Positions 1 through 5,082 are shown, numbered from the stretch's first letter. The stretch: DNA of 5,082 bases from Ruminococcaceae bacterium UBA1865 (GCA_002338255.1 DDHX01000057.1:239-5320); one strand, 5' to 3'. A program made the numbers and translations. The notes: generated from the letters alone by a model not told the origin.

Positions 1-356
1 TTGGTGTGGAAAATGTGGTCGCGCGGATTTCCGATCCTGCCCGTGAAAAAGTGTTTAAGAGTCTTGGGCTAAAAACCGTCTGTCCGACAAAACTGGCGGG
101 GGATGCGATTTTCACTGCACTGACGCAGCCGTTGGATCCTAAAAATATTTCTTTTGAAACGGCAACGGCAACTTTTCATTGCAGAGCGGTGGACAGAGCG
201 CATGTCGGCGTTCCAGTTTCTACGGTGCCGATGGACAAGGGGGAAACGATTTTCGGAATTTTGCATATAGACGGAGTGATGGAACTCTATTCCCAAACGT
301 ACAGAACTTTGCTTGCTGAGGGAGATAAAGTGATTTTTGCAAAAGTCATTGACTGA
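1..356 (+). CDS. TrkA-family (RCK) potassium uptake regulator, 3' part only
   Basis: This gene is cut by the left edge of the window; the reading frame is open from base 3 and stops with TGA at 354-356, leaving about 118 codons. The visible start carries VARISDPAREKVFKSLGL followed by KTVCPT, the typical end of a TrkA_N (RCK_N) NAD-binding domain. After it comes a TrkA_C (RCK_C) domain of about 75 residues ending in a GDKVIF strand. The GTG at base 6 is inside the domain and is not the real start. Proteins of this family sit on the cytoplasmic face as ring-shaped gating subunits of TrkH/KtrB potassium channels and sense nucleotides (NAD(H), ATP/ADP, in Firmicutes also c-di-AMP). The next gene, 31 bases downstream on the same strand, is a second member, so the two probably form an operon. 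Family assignment is firm; which ligand it binds cannot be told because the N-terminal glycine-rich loop is missing. Confidence 0.88.
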   Translation, partial: GVENVVARISDPAREKVFKSLGLKTVCPTKLAGDAIFTALTQPLDPKNISFETATATFHCRAVDRAHVGVPVSTVPMDKGETIFGILHIDGVMELYSQTYRTLLAEGDKVIFAKVID

Positions 357-375
357 TTTTGCAATCATTCATATT

Positions 376-381
376 AGGAGG
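376..381 (+). promoter_or_regulatory. Ribosome binding site that fixes the trkA start
   Basis: A perfect AGGAGG lies six bases before the GTG at 388. It settles the start: the frame is open further upstream to a TTG at 337, but that codon lies inside the previous gene, has no comparable site, and would add 17 residues ahead of the first beta strand of the Rossmann fold. Confidence 0.85.
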
Positions 382-387
382 ATATTT

Positions 388-1056
388 GTGAGAATTGTAA
401 TTATTGGTGGTGGCAAACTCGGCCATCAGATAGCCGGTAATATGCTCGAGAGAAAATACAGCGTCAAATTAATTGAAAAAGATAAAATGAAATGTATACG
501 GCTTGCAAACGAGCTTGATGCAGAGGTTATTTGTGGGGATGGAACCGAGCTTGAAGTACTTGATGATGCCGGAACAAAAAATGTAGACTGTTTTATCGCC
601 GTTACAGGCAGTGATCAGGATAATCTTGTTGCTTCACAGCTTGCGAAAAGGGTATTTAAAGCGGCTAAGGTGATCGCAAGAGCGAACGACCCCCGCAATT
701 TGGAGGCACTCCGCACTTTGGGCGCAGATATTGCCGTAAGCAGTACTGAAATTATTACAAATTTGATTGAGCAGGAAGTGAACATTGCAGAAATGCATTT
801 GCTTGCCACACTGAATAAGGGTAAGGCTGGAATTTGTGAGATGACGCTGCCGCAGGATACGATGCTTGAAGGCATCATGCTCAAGAATATCACACTTCCG
901 CAGGGCTCACTGATTATTTCGATTGTGCGTGGGGACAGCATGATTATACCGAACGGATATACCGTTATCCATGCCGGCGATGAGATTGCCGCTGTGTGCG
1001 ACGGCGGCAGCCAACAAGAATTAATGAAGGTTTTGGGAGCTAAAAGAAAAGTTTAA
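388..1056 (+). CDS. trkA: TrkA/KtrA-type potassium uptake regulatory protein
   Basis: This is a complete 222-residue protein starting at GTG, the usual size of KtrA/KtrC. Residues 1-118 form a TrkA_N (RCK_N) Rossmann domain: MRIVIIGGGKLG has the GxGxxG nucleotide loop at 7-12, an acidic residue (E30) ends the second strand as expected for NAD/adenine nucleotide binding, and GDGTE follows at 50-54. Residues about 135-218 form a TrkA_C (RCK_C) domain with the typical RGDSMIIPNG and AGDEI segments. By family knowledge it is a cytoplasmic gating subunit that assembles as a ring on a TrkH/KtrB channel and opens or closes it with nucleotide state; TrkA_C domains often bind c-di-AMP in Firmicutes. 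It follows a second RCK gene by 31 bases, and the likely channel partner is encoded convergently at 1221-2606. Together they suggest a two-RCK potassium uptake system. There is no sign of damage. The symbol is a family-level name; ktrA would be equally fitting. Confidence 0.93.
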   Translation: MRIVIIGGGKLGHQIAGNMLERKYSVKLIEKDKMKCIRLANELDAEVICGDGTELEVLDDAGTKNVDCFIAVTGSDQDNLVASQLAKRVFKAAKVIARANDPRNLEALRTLGADIAVSSTEIITNLIEQEVNIAEMHLLATLNKGKAGICEMTLPQDTMLEGIMLKNITLPQGSLIISIVRGDSMIIPNGYTVIHAGDEIAAVCDGGSQQELMKVLGAKRKV

Positions 1057-1081
1057 CCTCGATTATGGAAAGAGCATAAAG

Positions 1082-1107
1082 AGCCCTGTTGGGGTAAACA
1101 GAGGGCT
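1082..1107 (+). other. Imperfect hairpin after trkA, weak terminator-like
   Basis: AGCCCTGTT and AACAGAGGGCT can pair across a short GGGGTA loop, leaving a two-base bulge. The stem sits 25 bases after the trkA stop codon but is followed only by TTCAATTCAT, not a T-run. It may be a decayed first terminator or an RNA-stabilising 3' stem ahead of the real terminator. Confidence 0.4.
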
Positions 1108-1124
1108 TCAATTCATAACAAAAG

Positions 1125-1156
1125 GCTTGGAACATTTAAAGTTCCAAGCTTTTTTT
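1125..1156 (+). terminator. Intrinsic terminator of the trkA unit, perhaps bidirectional
   Basis: GCTTGGAAC (1125-1133) and GTTCCAAGC (1141-1149) form a perfect 9-bp stem with a seven-base ATTTAAA loop, followed at once by seven T residues (1150-1156). This is a textbook rho-independent terminator about 70 bases after the trkA stop. On the other strand the stem is followed by CTTTTGTTATG, a poorer but usable U-rich stretch, so it may also end the convergent queT-trkH transcript, whose last stop codon is 65 bases away. Confidence 0.92.
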
Positions 1157-1220
1157 ATAGTATAAATATGTTGCATTATTTTAACGATTTAATATGGACG
1201 AAGAGCACCGGCTGCAAATA

Positions 1221-2606
1221 TTAACCTACAATTATTTTACCTTCCGGCAAAATAGAACCGACCGCGCGGTGGCCTCTGTGCAGTGTCAATGCAAGTCCAA
1301 GGGAAACAGGCCCCACGCGCCCGATAAACATCGTAAGCGTTACCGCAAGTTTGGAAATCCAGCTGAGTGTGGGGGTAACGCCAGCGGTTAAACCGACCGT
1401 GCCGAAACTGGAGGTTGCCTCAAATAAGGCGTCAATGCCGTTTACATGAGGGTCGGCAGTTAAAATGATACCGGTTGTTACGAGTACAGTCAATGCTGCA
1501 ATGGTAAAAATTGAAAGCGCGCGGTAAACCGTGAATTTATCGAGCCGGCGATGAAAGATAGTCGTTTCTTCTTCACCGCGCATCACACTTAAAACGGTTG
1601 CAAGCAGCACCAAAAAAGTAGTCGTTTTAATACCGCCGCCGGTTCCTGCTGGTGAAGCACCGATAAACATCAGGACGACGGTAATGATTTTAGTAAAATC
1701 ATGTTCTTTTGCGATATCGATGGTAGCAAATCCAGCGGTTCTCGGGCTGATCGACTGAAACAGGGATGCATTCAGTTTTGTGCCAAGGTTCATGCCGCGC
1801 AGGGTGTTGTCATTCTCACAGATGAAGAATAATATCGTTCCTAAAACAATTAAAATGGCAGACATACCCAAAGCAAGTGTGGAGTGAAAGTTTAAATGAA
1901 CCGGTTTAAGCTTGTGAAAGCGTGTATGCAAGCGGGCGTAATAAATATCACTGATGACCACGAAGCCAATTCCGCCGATGACAATCAATCCTCCCACGAC
2001 AAGACACACGAACGGGTCGCTGACATAGGGGATCAGCCCGCCGTTCTTCATCACGAACCCTAAGATGTCGAAACCGGCGTTGCAATAAGCGGAAATTGCT
2101 GTAAATACACCGACCCAGATGCCTCTAACACCAAATTGAGGAACGAAACGAATCATTAGTAACATTGCTCCCGTTAATTCACAGAAGAACGTAAAGGTTA
2201 TAATAATTCTAACCAGACGGACAATATCCATTGTATCGCCGCTGGTGTTTTCGGTTGCAAGCTGTAAATCACGCAAACCGAGTTTACGGCGCAAAAGCAG
2301 CGAAAATCCGGTGGTCAGGGTAACAACACCCAGACCGCCAATCTGAATCAACACAAGAATAATAGCCTGTCCTAACACATTCCAATGCGTCCATGTGTCA
2401 AATATAACAAGGCCGGTAACGCAGGTCGCCGAGGTTGCGGTGAACAGCGAATCAATGAAGGCAGTCGGCAACCCGTTACGTGAACAAATTGGCAGCATAA
2501 GCAGAAACGTGCCAACCAAAATAACGATGACAAAGCTGACTACAATCAGTCTGACCGGTGGTATGTTTTTAAATCGTTTCTTTATCAGAAGTTGTTCTTC
2601 GCCCAT
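1221..2606 (-). CDS. trkH: TrkH/KtrB-type potassium channel-like transporter subunit
   Basis: This 461-residue integral membrane protein forms the ion-conducting part of a Trk/Ktr potassium uptake system. The family has four M1-P-M2 repeats, and the four selectivity-loop regions can be read here: TSATCVTGL (58-66), SAYCNAGFD (172-180), SISPRTAGF (285-293) and ATSSFGTVGLT (397-407), each with the expected filter glycine. The glycine-rich GASPAGTGGGIKTTT (316-330) matches the intramembrane gating loop after the third pore loop, and FIGRVGPVSLG (427-437) is the conserved last-helix motif with its arginine. Length fits KtrB (about 450) and the Firmicutes TrkH group. The ATG at 2604-2606 is preceded by GAGGG six bases away. 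The gene lies 9 bases after queT on the same strand, and its ribosome site overlaps the queT stop codon, so it is probably cotranscribed and translationally coupled; I found no convincing promoter of its own. The gating RCK subunits are the convergent genes at 1-1056. All four filter loops are intact, so it should be functional. Confidence 0.95.
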   Translation of the reverse strand: MGEEQLLIKKRFKNIPPVRLIVVSFVIVILVGTFLLMLPICSRNGLPTAFIDSLFTATSATCVTGLVIFDTWTHWNVLGQAIILVLIQIGGLGVVTLTTGFSLLLRRKLGLRDLQLATENTSGDTMDIVRLVRIIITFTFFCELTGAMLLMIRFVPQFGVRGIWVGVFTAISAYCNAGFDILGFVMKNGGLIPYVSDPFVCLVVGGLIVIGGIGFVVISDIYYARLHTRFHKLKPVHLNFHSTLALGMSAILIVLGTILFFICENDNTLRGMNLGTKLNASLFQSISPRTAGFATIDIAKEHDFTKIITVVLMFIGASPAGTGGGIKTTTFLVLLATVLSVMRGEEETTIFHRRLDKFTVYRALSIFTIAALTVLVTTGIILTADPHVNGIDALFEATSSFGTVGLTAGVTPTLSWISKLAVTLTMFIGRVGPVSLGLALTLHRGHRAVGSILPEGKIIVG

Positions 2607-2612
2607 TATAAT

Positions 2613-2617
2613 CCCTC
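2613..2617 (-). promoter_or_regulatory. trkH ribosome binding site overlapping the queT stop codon
   Basis: Read on the minus strand, TTGAGGGATTATAATG joins the queT TGA stop (2616-2618) to the trkH start: the GAGGG core shares two bases with the stop codon and stands six bases before the ATG. This arrangement is typical of translational coupling, in which ribosomes finishing queT help initiation on trkH. Confidence 0.7.
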
Positions 2618-3140
2618 AATATCTAAGTATTTTGCTTACTGCTCCTGTTTTTTGCAGTGTTGCGGCAAGCGGAAGTCCGAGTGCGAAGCATACGACCAGT
2701 TCTCCTAAACCGACGGAAAGAGCTGCACTCCAAAAACCTGCCCAGACGAAACCACCGGGGGACAGAAGTGCAATTTCGAGTCCGACAATGGCCCCGTTAA
2801 ACAATACAGGGGGCAGCGGAGCTAAAATGGGTATGCTTTTAATGCGAATATTTCGCACCATTCTCGTTGCAATTGCAGCCAAAAGAGTTGCCAATGTGCC
2901 GAAAACCATATCTGGTATGCCGTATCCGCTCCATAGGTTGGACAGCAGGCATCCAAGCGCCAGTCCGGGAACGGCCGCGGGTGTAAATACCGGAAGAATT
3001 GTGAGTGCTTCGGAAAAACGAAACTGAATGGGCCCGTAAGCCAAATTAATCGCCGCTGCGGCAAGGGTTAGCACGGTGTAAATAGCGGCAATGACGGCAC
3101 CCTGCGCCAAGTATTGTACGCGATGAGACTCTGATTTCAT
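2616..3140 (-). CDS. queT: QueT, queuosine-precursor ECF transporter substrate-binding subunit
   Basis: This is a 174-residue, very hydrophobic protein of the QueT family (formerly DUF988). Recognisable family segments are YGPIQFRFSEALTILP (35-50), GLALGCLLSNLW (59-70) followed by GIPDMVFGTLATLLA (74-88), and VGLGELVVCFALGLPL (143-158). Five to six membrane helices are apparent. By family knowledge it is the S component of an energy-coupling-factor importer for preQ1/preQ0-type queuosine precursors; the shared EcfA/EcfA'/EcfT module is not in this window and must be encoded elsewhere. The frame is open 51 bases further upstream, but that stretch is the riboswitch; the ATG at 3138-3140 follows GGAGG by eight bases and is the correct start. 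Expression should fall when preQ1 is plentiful because the leader is a preQ1-I riboswitch. trkH follows by 9 bases in the same transcript. The family call rests on motif recognition and is independently supported by the riboswitch. Confidence 0.93.
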   Translation of the reverse strand: MKSESHRVQYLAQGAVIAAIYTVLTLAAAAINLAYGPIQFRFSEALTILPVFTPAAVPGLALGCLLSNLWSGYGIPDMVFGTLATLLAAIATRMVRNIRIKSIPILAPLPPVLFNGAIVGLEIALLSPGGFVWAGFWSAALSVGLGELVVCFALGLPLAATLQKTGAVSKILRY

Positions 3141-3148
3141 GATGAAAT

Positions 3149-3190
3149 CCTCCGTAGTTTTATTTAAGGTCAGGAGTTTGCGACTGACCA
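3149..3190 (-). promoter_or_regulatory. PreQ1-I riboswitch, translational type, controlling queT
   Basis: On the minus strand, GGTCAG (3189-3184) and CTGACC (3173-3168) form a perfect 6-bp P1 stem closing a ten-base loop TCGCAAACTC. The stem is followed by the A-rich tail TTAAATAAAACTA (3167-3155) and then CGGAGG. This is the arrangement of preQ1 class I aptamers: hairpin, A-rich strand ending in AAACTA, and a second helix. Here CTCC (3176-3173, its last C at the P1 boundary) can pair with GGAG (3153-3150), which is the queT Shine-Dalgarno itself. Ligand binding would therefore hide the ribosome site. There is no T-run, so control by termination is unlikely. The aptamer starts only about 10 bases after the predicted transcription start. 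The gene it controls, a queuosine-precursor transporter, is a classic target of this class. Confidence 0.88.
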
Positions 3191-3206
3191 TACCAATGGT
3201 TACACT

Positions 3207-3235
3207 AACATACTACAAAATTTAAATAAAATCAA
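3207..3235 (-). promoter_or_regulatory. Sigma-A-like promoter of queT-trkH
   Basis: On the minus strand a -35 TTGATT (3235-3230) and a -10 TATGTT (3212-3207) are separated by exactly 17 bases in an AT-rich stretch. Transcription would begin near 3200, placing the preQ1 aptamer almost at the 5' end of the RNA, as is usual for these very small riboswitches. The -10 is only a fair match to TATAAT. Confidence 0.65.
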
Positions 3236-3271
3236 CTTGTTTCGTCCAATATAATTTACGTCAAAACTCTC

Positions 3272-3311
3272 GGAAAGGGGATTCACCGCCGCAGCAGAGA
3301 ATCCCCTTTCC
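3272..3311 (-). terminator. Long perfect hairpin, probable terminator of the CorC-like gene
   Basis: GGAAAGGGGATTC (3272-3284) and GAATCCCCTTTCC (3299-3311) form a perfect 13-bp stem around a 14-base loop, 34 bases beyond the stop of the minus-strand gene at 3346 and upstream of the queT promoter. On the minus strand it is followed by GAGAGTTTTGACG, so the U-tract is short and displaced. It probably ends the transcript or stabilises its 3' end; the lack of a clean T-run lowers confidence in plain intrinsic termination. Confidence 0.6.
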
Positions 3312-3345
3312 ATAACATGGAATCATATATCAACCGGAGTCCGGA

Positions 3346-4737
3346 TTACGTTTCGGTTTCGTCGGTCTCAGGCTGTTTTTCAATCAGTATTTTTGCGATT
3401 CGTCGGTCCTCAACTTTCTGGACGGTCAGTGTGAGGTTTTCAATGGTGACGCTTGGTTTTTCGTTTTGCTTTGGAATGCGCCCAAGCATTTCAACAACGA
3501 GGCCGGCAATCGTATCATAGTCACCCTCGGGCAGATCAACGCCAACCAGGTCGGAAATCTCATCAATGGAGGTGCCGCCGTCAACGGTAAATTTGTTGTC
3601 AGCCTCCTTATGTATTTCCTCTTCCTCATTGTCATATTCATCCTGTATATTTCCCACGATGGATTCAAGAAGATCTTCCATTGTAATAATACCTTCGGTA
3701 CCACCGTACTCATCAACAACGACGGCAAACTGAATTCTGAACTCTGTCATTTCGGTAAAAAGCGAACTGCAACGCTTGCTCTCAGGCACAAAATATGCAA
3801 GGCGCATCAAATCGGTCATTTTAATATCCTGATTTACCTCATTACCGACATACTTGAGCAAATCCTTGACATAGATAACGCCAAGAACATTGTCAAAATC
3901 CTCGTGGTAAACAGGAATCCTCGAGTACCCCGTTGCTATGGAAAGATTCACCACATCCTGAATGCTTGCGTTGTCCTCAACCGCACGCACTTCTATGCGG
4001 TGGGTCATGATTTCACTGGCAGTGATGTCATTGAAATCGAAAATATTCGAGATCATATCTTTGGCGGTTTCGCCAAAAACGCCCTTCTCTTCTCCGGCAT
4101 CGACCATCATGAGGATTTCTTCCTCCGTCACGGTGTCTTCGGAGGAGTTCGGATCAAAACCCAACATTTTTAAAACGACATTGGTAGAGAAAGTCAAAAA
4201 GGAAATAAATGGTTTAAATATGGCGGAGGTTGCGTTTAAAACACCGATAAATTTAAATGAAAGCTCTTCAGCACGTTGCATGGCAATCTTTTTCGGCACC
4301 AGCTCGCCAAATACGAGTGAAAAGTAAGACAATAGCAAGGTGATGATTACGGTAGACGCGCCGTAGCGAAGGTTTTGGGAAAAGGGCAGAAAGGAAAGAG
4401 CCTGCGCCAATTTTCCGGCAAAACTCTGAGAAGCTGATGCGGAAGTTAAAAATCCGCTCAGTGTAATGCCAACCTGTATGGTTGCAAGGAAACGGCTTGA
4501 ATTTGAAGTCAGCTTTAAAACCTTGACGGCCCTCTTGTTGCCGTCTTCAGCCATCTTCTTGATTTTGTTGTCGTTCAGTGTAATAATTGCGATTTCACTC
4601 GCGGCGAAAAACGCGTTGACTAAAACCAAAGCGATTAATAGCGCAATGGAAAAAAATGAATTGGGTTCGCTCTGCACAGTTGTAACAGGCAGCGCGCTCA
4701 GCATATGAAAAAATGAGCCATCAGGTTCGGGAGGCAT
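3346..4737 (-). CDS. CNNM/CorC (TlyC-type) membrane protein, probable divalent cation transporter
   Basis: This 463-residue protein has the full architecture of the 'hemolysin family' CNNM/CorC group. Residues about 28-195 are a DUF21/CNNM membrane domain with NAFFAASEIAI (41-51), GFLTSASAS (95-103) and FGELVPKKIA (143-152). Residues about 240-360 are a pair of CBS domains, including YSRIPVYHED (271-280) and the hallmark DEYGGTEGI (342-350) with MEDLLESIVGNI (353-364). An acidic linker (DEYDNEEEEIHKEAD) then leads to a CorC_HlyC (transporter-associated) domain at about 380-455. Related bacterial proteins (CorC, B. subtilis MpfA) export Mg2+, with the CBS pair binding ATP; the hemolysin name is historical. 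The frame opens at a TTG (4761), but the ATG at 4735-4737 is preferred because AAAGGGG stands eight bases before it. The gene appears to be a single unit with its own promoter (4776-4805) and a hairpin after the stop. Substrate, Mg2+ or another divalent metal, cannot be read from sequence. It is divergent from the gene starting at the right edge. Confidence 0.94.
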   Translation of the reverse strand: MPPEPDGSFFHMLSALPVTTVQSEPNSFFSIALLIALVLVNAFFAASEIAIITLNDNKIKKMAEDGNKRAVKVLKLTSNSSRFLATIQVGITLSGFLTSASASQSFAGKLAQALSFLPFSQNLRYGASTVIITLLLSYFSLVFGELVPKKIAMQRAEELSFKFIGVLNATSAIFKPFISFLTFSTNVVLKMLGFDPNSSEDTVTEEEILMMVDAGEEKGVFGETAKDMISNIFDFNDITASEIMTHRIEVRAVEDNASIQDVVNLSIATGYSRIPVYHEDFDNVLGVIYVKDLLKYVGNEVNQDIKMTDLMRLAYFVPESKRCSSLFTEMTEFRIQFAVVVDEYGGTEGIITMEDLLESIVGNIQDEYDNEEEEIHKEADNKFTVDGGTSIDEISDLVGVDLPEGDYDTIAGLVVEMLGRIPKQNEKPSVTIENLTLTVQKVEDRRIAKILIEKQPETDETET

Positions 4738-4745
4738 TTGGTTTT

Positions 4746-4752
4746 CCCCTTT
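4746..4752 (-). promoter_or_regulatory. Ribosome binding site choosing the CorC-like start
   Basis: AAAGGGG on the minus strand stands eight bases before the ATG at 4737. It lies inside the frame extension to the TTG at 4761, which has no purine-rich site of its own, so the ATG is the better start. Confidence 0.7.
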
Positions 4753-4775
4753 CGGAATCAAAATAGATTACTATT

Positions 4776-4805
4776 ATTGTATATTATTATCTATATAGCT
4801 GTCAA
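4776..4805 (-). promoter_or_regulatory. Sigma-A-like promoter of the CorC-like gene
   Basis: On the minus strand a consensus -35 TTGACA (4805-4800) is followed after 18 bases by TACAAT (4781-4776), five of six to consensus. TATACA (4783-4778) with a 16-base spacer is an alternative reading. Transcription would start near 4769, giving a leader of about 30 bases, too short for a riboswitch. Confidence 0.75.
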
Positions 4806-4823
4806 TCAGCTTATGTCGTATCT

Positions 4824-4883
4824 GCGCTTTTATGCGCGTGAGCAAGGCGGCGGCTTAGTGACATGGCAGGACCAAGCTGCCGC
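4824..4883. other. GC-rich stem-forming island in the divergent intergenic region
   Basis: Within an otherwise AT-rich gap, GCGGCGGCTT (4847-4856) can pair with AAGCTGCCGC (4874-4883) across a 17-base loop: a 10-bp stem with one G-U wobble if transcribed on the plus strand, and an A-C mismatch on the minus strand. Next to it GCGC (4824-4827) and GCGC (4834-4837) enclose TTTTAT. No T-run follows on either strand, and I see no convincing promoter placing it in a transcript. It lies upstream of both divergent promoters. I do not recognise a known RNA family, and no believable coding frame covers it. The rest of 4884-4979 is AT-rich with nothing clear beyond a lone TGTAAA at 4948-4953. Confidence 0.35.
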
Positions 4884-4979
4884 ACAGCGTGTTATCACAG
4901 CCAAAACGGTCAAATTCAGAACAAATTTTTAAATCAAATAAACAAACTGTAAATAATCCTCCATTTTGTGCAAATTGCC

Positions 4980-4996
4980 TTTACAACGCTTGTAAA
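4980..4996. promoter_or_regulatory. Perfect palindrome over the -35 box, candidate operator
   Basis: TTTACAA, a three-base CGC spacer and TTGTAAA make a perfect 17-base dyad with 7-bp arms. It coincides with the -35 box and the first part of the promoter spacer, where a bound repressor would block RNA polymerase. The size and shape suit a MarR- or GntR-like dimer, but I cannot name the regulator. An additional half-site TGTAAA lies at 4948-4953, 43 bases before the matching half-site at 4991, close to four helical turns. Confidence 0.5.
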
Positions 4997-5008
4997 AGAT
5001 GATAAAAT
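4980..5008 (+). promoter_or_regulatory. Sigma-A-like promoter for the gene at the right edge
   Basis: A -35 TTTACA (4980-4985) and a -10 TAAAAT (5003-5008), each five of six to consensus, are separated by exactly 17 bases. Transcription would begin near 5015, giving a leader of about 65 bases before the ATG at 5080. Confidence 0.78.
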
Positions 5009-5015
5009 TTAGATT

Positions 5016-5040
5016 GGTACAACCTAAGTCGTGCTGTACC
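5016..5040 (+). promoter_or_regulatory. Stem-loop at the 5' end of the predicted leader
   Basis: GGTACA (5016-5021) and TGTACC (5035-5040) form a perfect 6-bp stem with a 13-base loop, starting at the predicted transcription start. Six loop bases, CCTAAG (5023-5028), can pair with CTT (5058-5060) and AGG (5063-5065) around the Shine-Dalgarno sequence, with two A residues bulged. This could be an SD-hiding pseudoknot, a 5' stabilising stem, or simply a DNA dyad. It matches no riboswitch class I recognise. Confidence 0.4.
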
Positions 5041-5060
5041 GGAAGAAATAGATTATCCTT

Positions 5061-5082
5061 AAAGGAGGAAAATAATTATATG
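5061..5082 (+). CDS. Ribosome binding site and start codon of a gene running off the right edge
   Basis: AAAGGAGG (5061-5068) is followed after 11 bases by an ATG at 5080-5082, the last three bases of the window. The site is near perfect though the spacing is slightly long, and a good promoter lies about 70 bases upstream, so a plus-strand gene almost certainly starts here. No codon after the start is visible, so nothing can be said of the product. Confidence 0.7.

Noticed and set aside
354..367. TGATT-TTGC-AATCA small dyad between the two RCK genes
   Set aside because: A five-base AT-rich stem is too weak to propose as a terminator or operator.
337..387. Upstream extension of trkA to a TTG start at 337
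   Set aside because: It overlaps the preceding gene, has no ribosome site, and adds residues before the Rossmann first strand; GTG at 388 has a perfect AGGAGG.
2395..3027. A 210-codon plus-strand open frame opposite trkH and queT
   Set aside because: It is antisense to two well-recognised genes, has a low-complexity basic composition, no domain I recognise and no proper ribosome site.
3141..3191. Upstream extension of queT by 17 codons
   Set aside because: The extra codons are the preQ1 aptamer and the Shine-Dalgarno site read as protein.
3466..4173. A 235-codon plus-strand open frame opposite the CorC-like gene
   Set aside because: It is antisense to conserved CBS and CorC_HlyC coding sequence, and its composition is that of a reversed gene.
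4738..4761. TTG start at 4761 for the CorC-like protein
   Set aside because: The extension contains the AAAGGGG site for the ATG at 4737 and has no ribosome site of its own.
4738..4932. A 64-codon plus-strand open frame in the divergent spacer
   Set aside because: It has no ribosome site, spans the minus-strand CorC-like promoter, and has no recognisable motif.
4980..4996. Palindrome as a BirA, CopY or PerR box
   Set aside because: The arms and spacing do not fit: BirA sites have the opposite half-site orientation with a longer gap, CopY boxes have a two-base gap, and PerR boxes are different in sequence.
1..5082. CRISPR arrays, insertion sequences, tRNA or rRNA genes
   Set aside because: No regularly spaced repeats, transposase-like frames, terminal repeats flanking a cassette, or tRNA/rRNA signatures were seen on either strand.

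Overview
The window looks like chromosomal DNA of a low- to mid-GC Gram-positive anaerobe of the Clostridia, perhaps near the Oscillospiraceae. The reasons are strong AGGAGG-type ribosome binding sites, sigma-A-like promoters, a preQ1-I riboswitch on queT, a KtrA-sized 222-residue TrkA protein, and protein sequences typical of that class. This placement is an inference from composition and gene content, not from any search.

Layout. Bases 1-1056 (+ strand) hold the 3' end of one TrkA/RCK-type potassium-transport regulator followed by a complete second one. Convergent to them, on the - strand, lies a TrkH/KtrB-type potassium channel subunit (1221-2606). A strong intrinsic terminator (1125-1156) separates the two transcription units. 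Upstream of trkH on the - strand, with only 9 bases between them, is queT (2616-3140), the substrate-binding membrane subunit of an ECF-type queuosine-precursor transporter. In front of queT is a compact promoter and a preQ1-I riboswitch whose pseudoknot pairs with the queT Shine-Dalgarno sequence. The next - strand gene (3346-4737) is a CNNM/CorC (TlyC 'hemolysin'-type) membrane protein with its own promoter, ending at a 13-bp hairpin. The last 345 bases are a divergent intergenic region. They contain the corC-like promoter, a GC-rich stem of unknown role, and a plus-strand promoter overlapped by a perfect palindrome. A structured leader and a Shine-Dalgarno site then lead to an ATG at the very last three bases, so the following gene lies outside the window.

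How the genes fit together. The two RCK proteins and TrkH probably form one potassium uptake system although they are encoded in two opposed units. QueT imports preQ1/preQ0-type precursors and is switched off at translation when preQ1 is abundant. Because the trkH ribosome binding site overlaps the queT stop codon, the riboswitch could also influence trkH by translational coupling. The CorC-like protein probably handles divalent cations (Mg2+ efflux in related proteins). I see no mobile element, CRISPR array, tRNA or rRNA. The genes are all of recognised families; the most interesting material is in the regulatory DNA.
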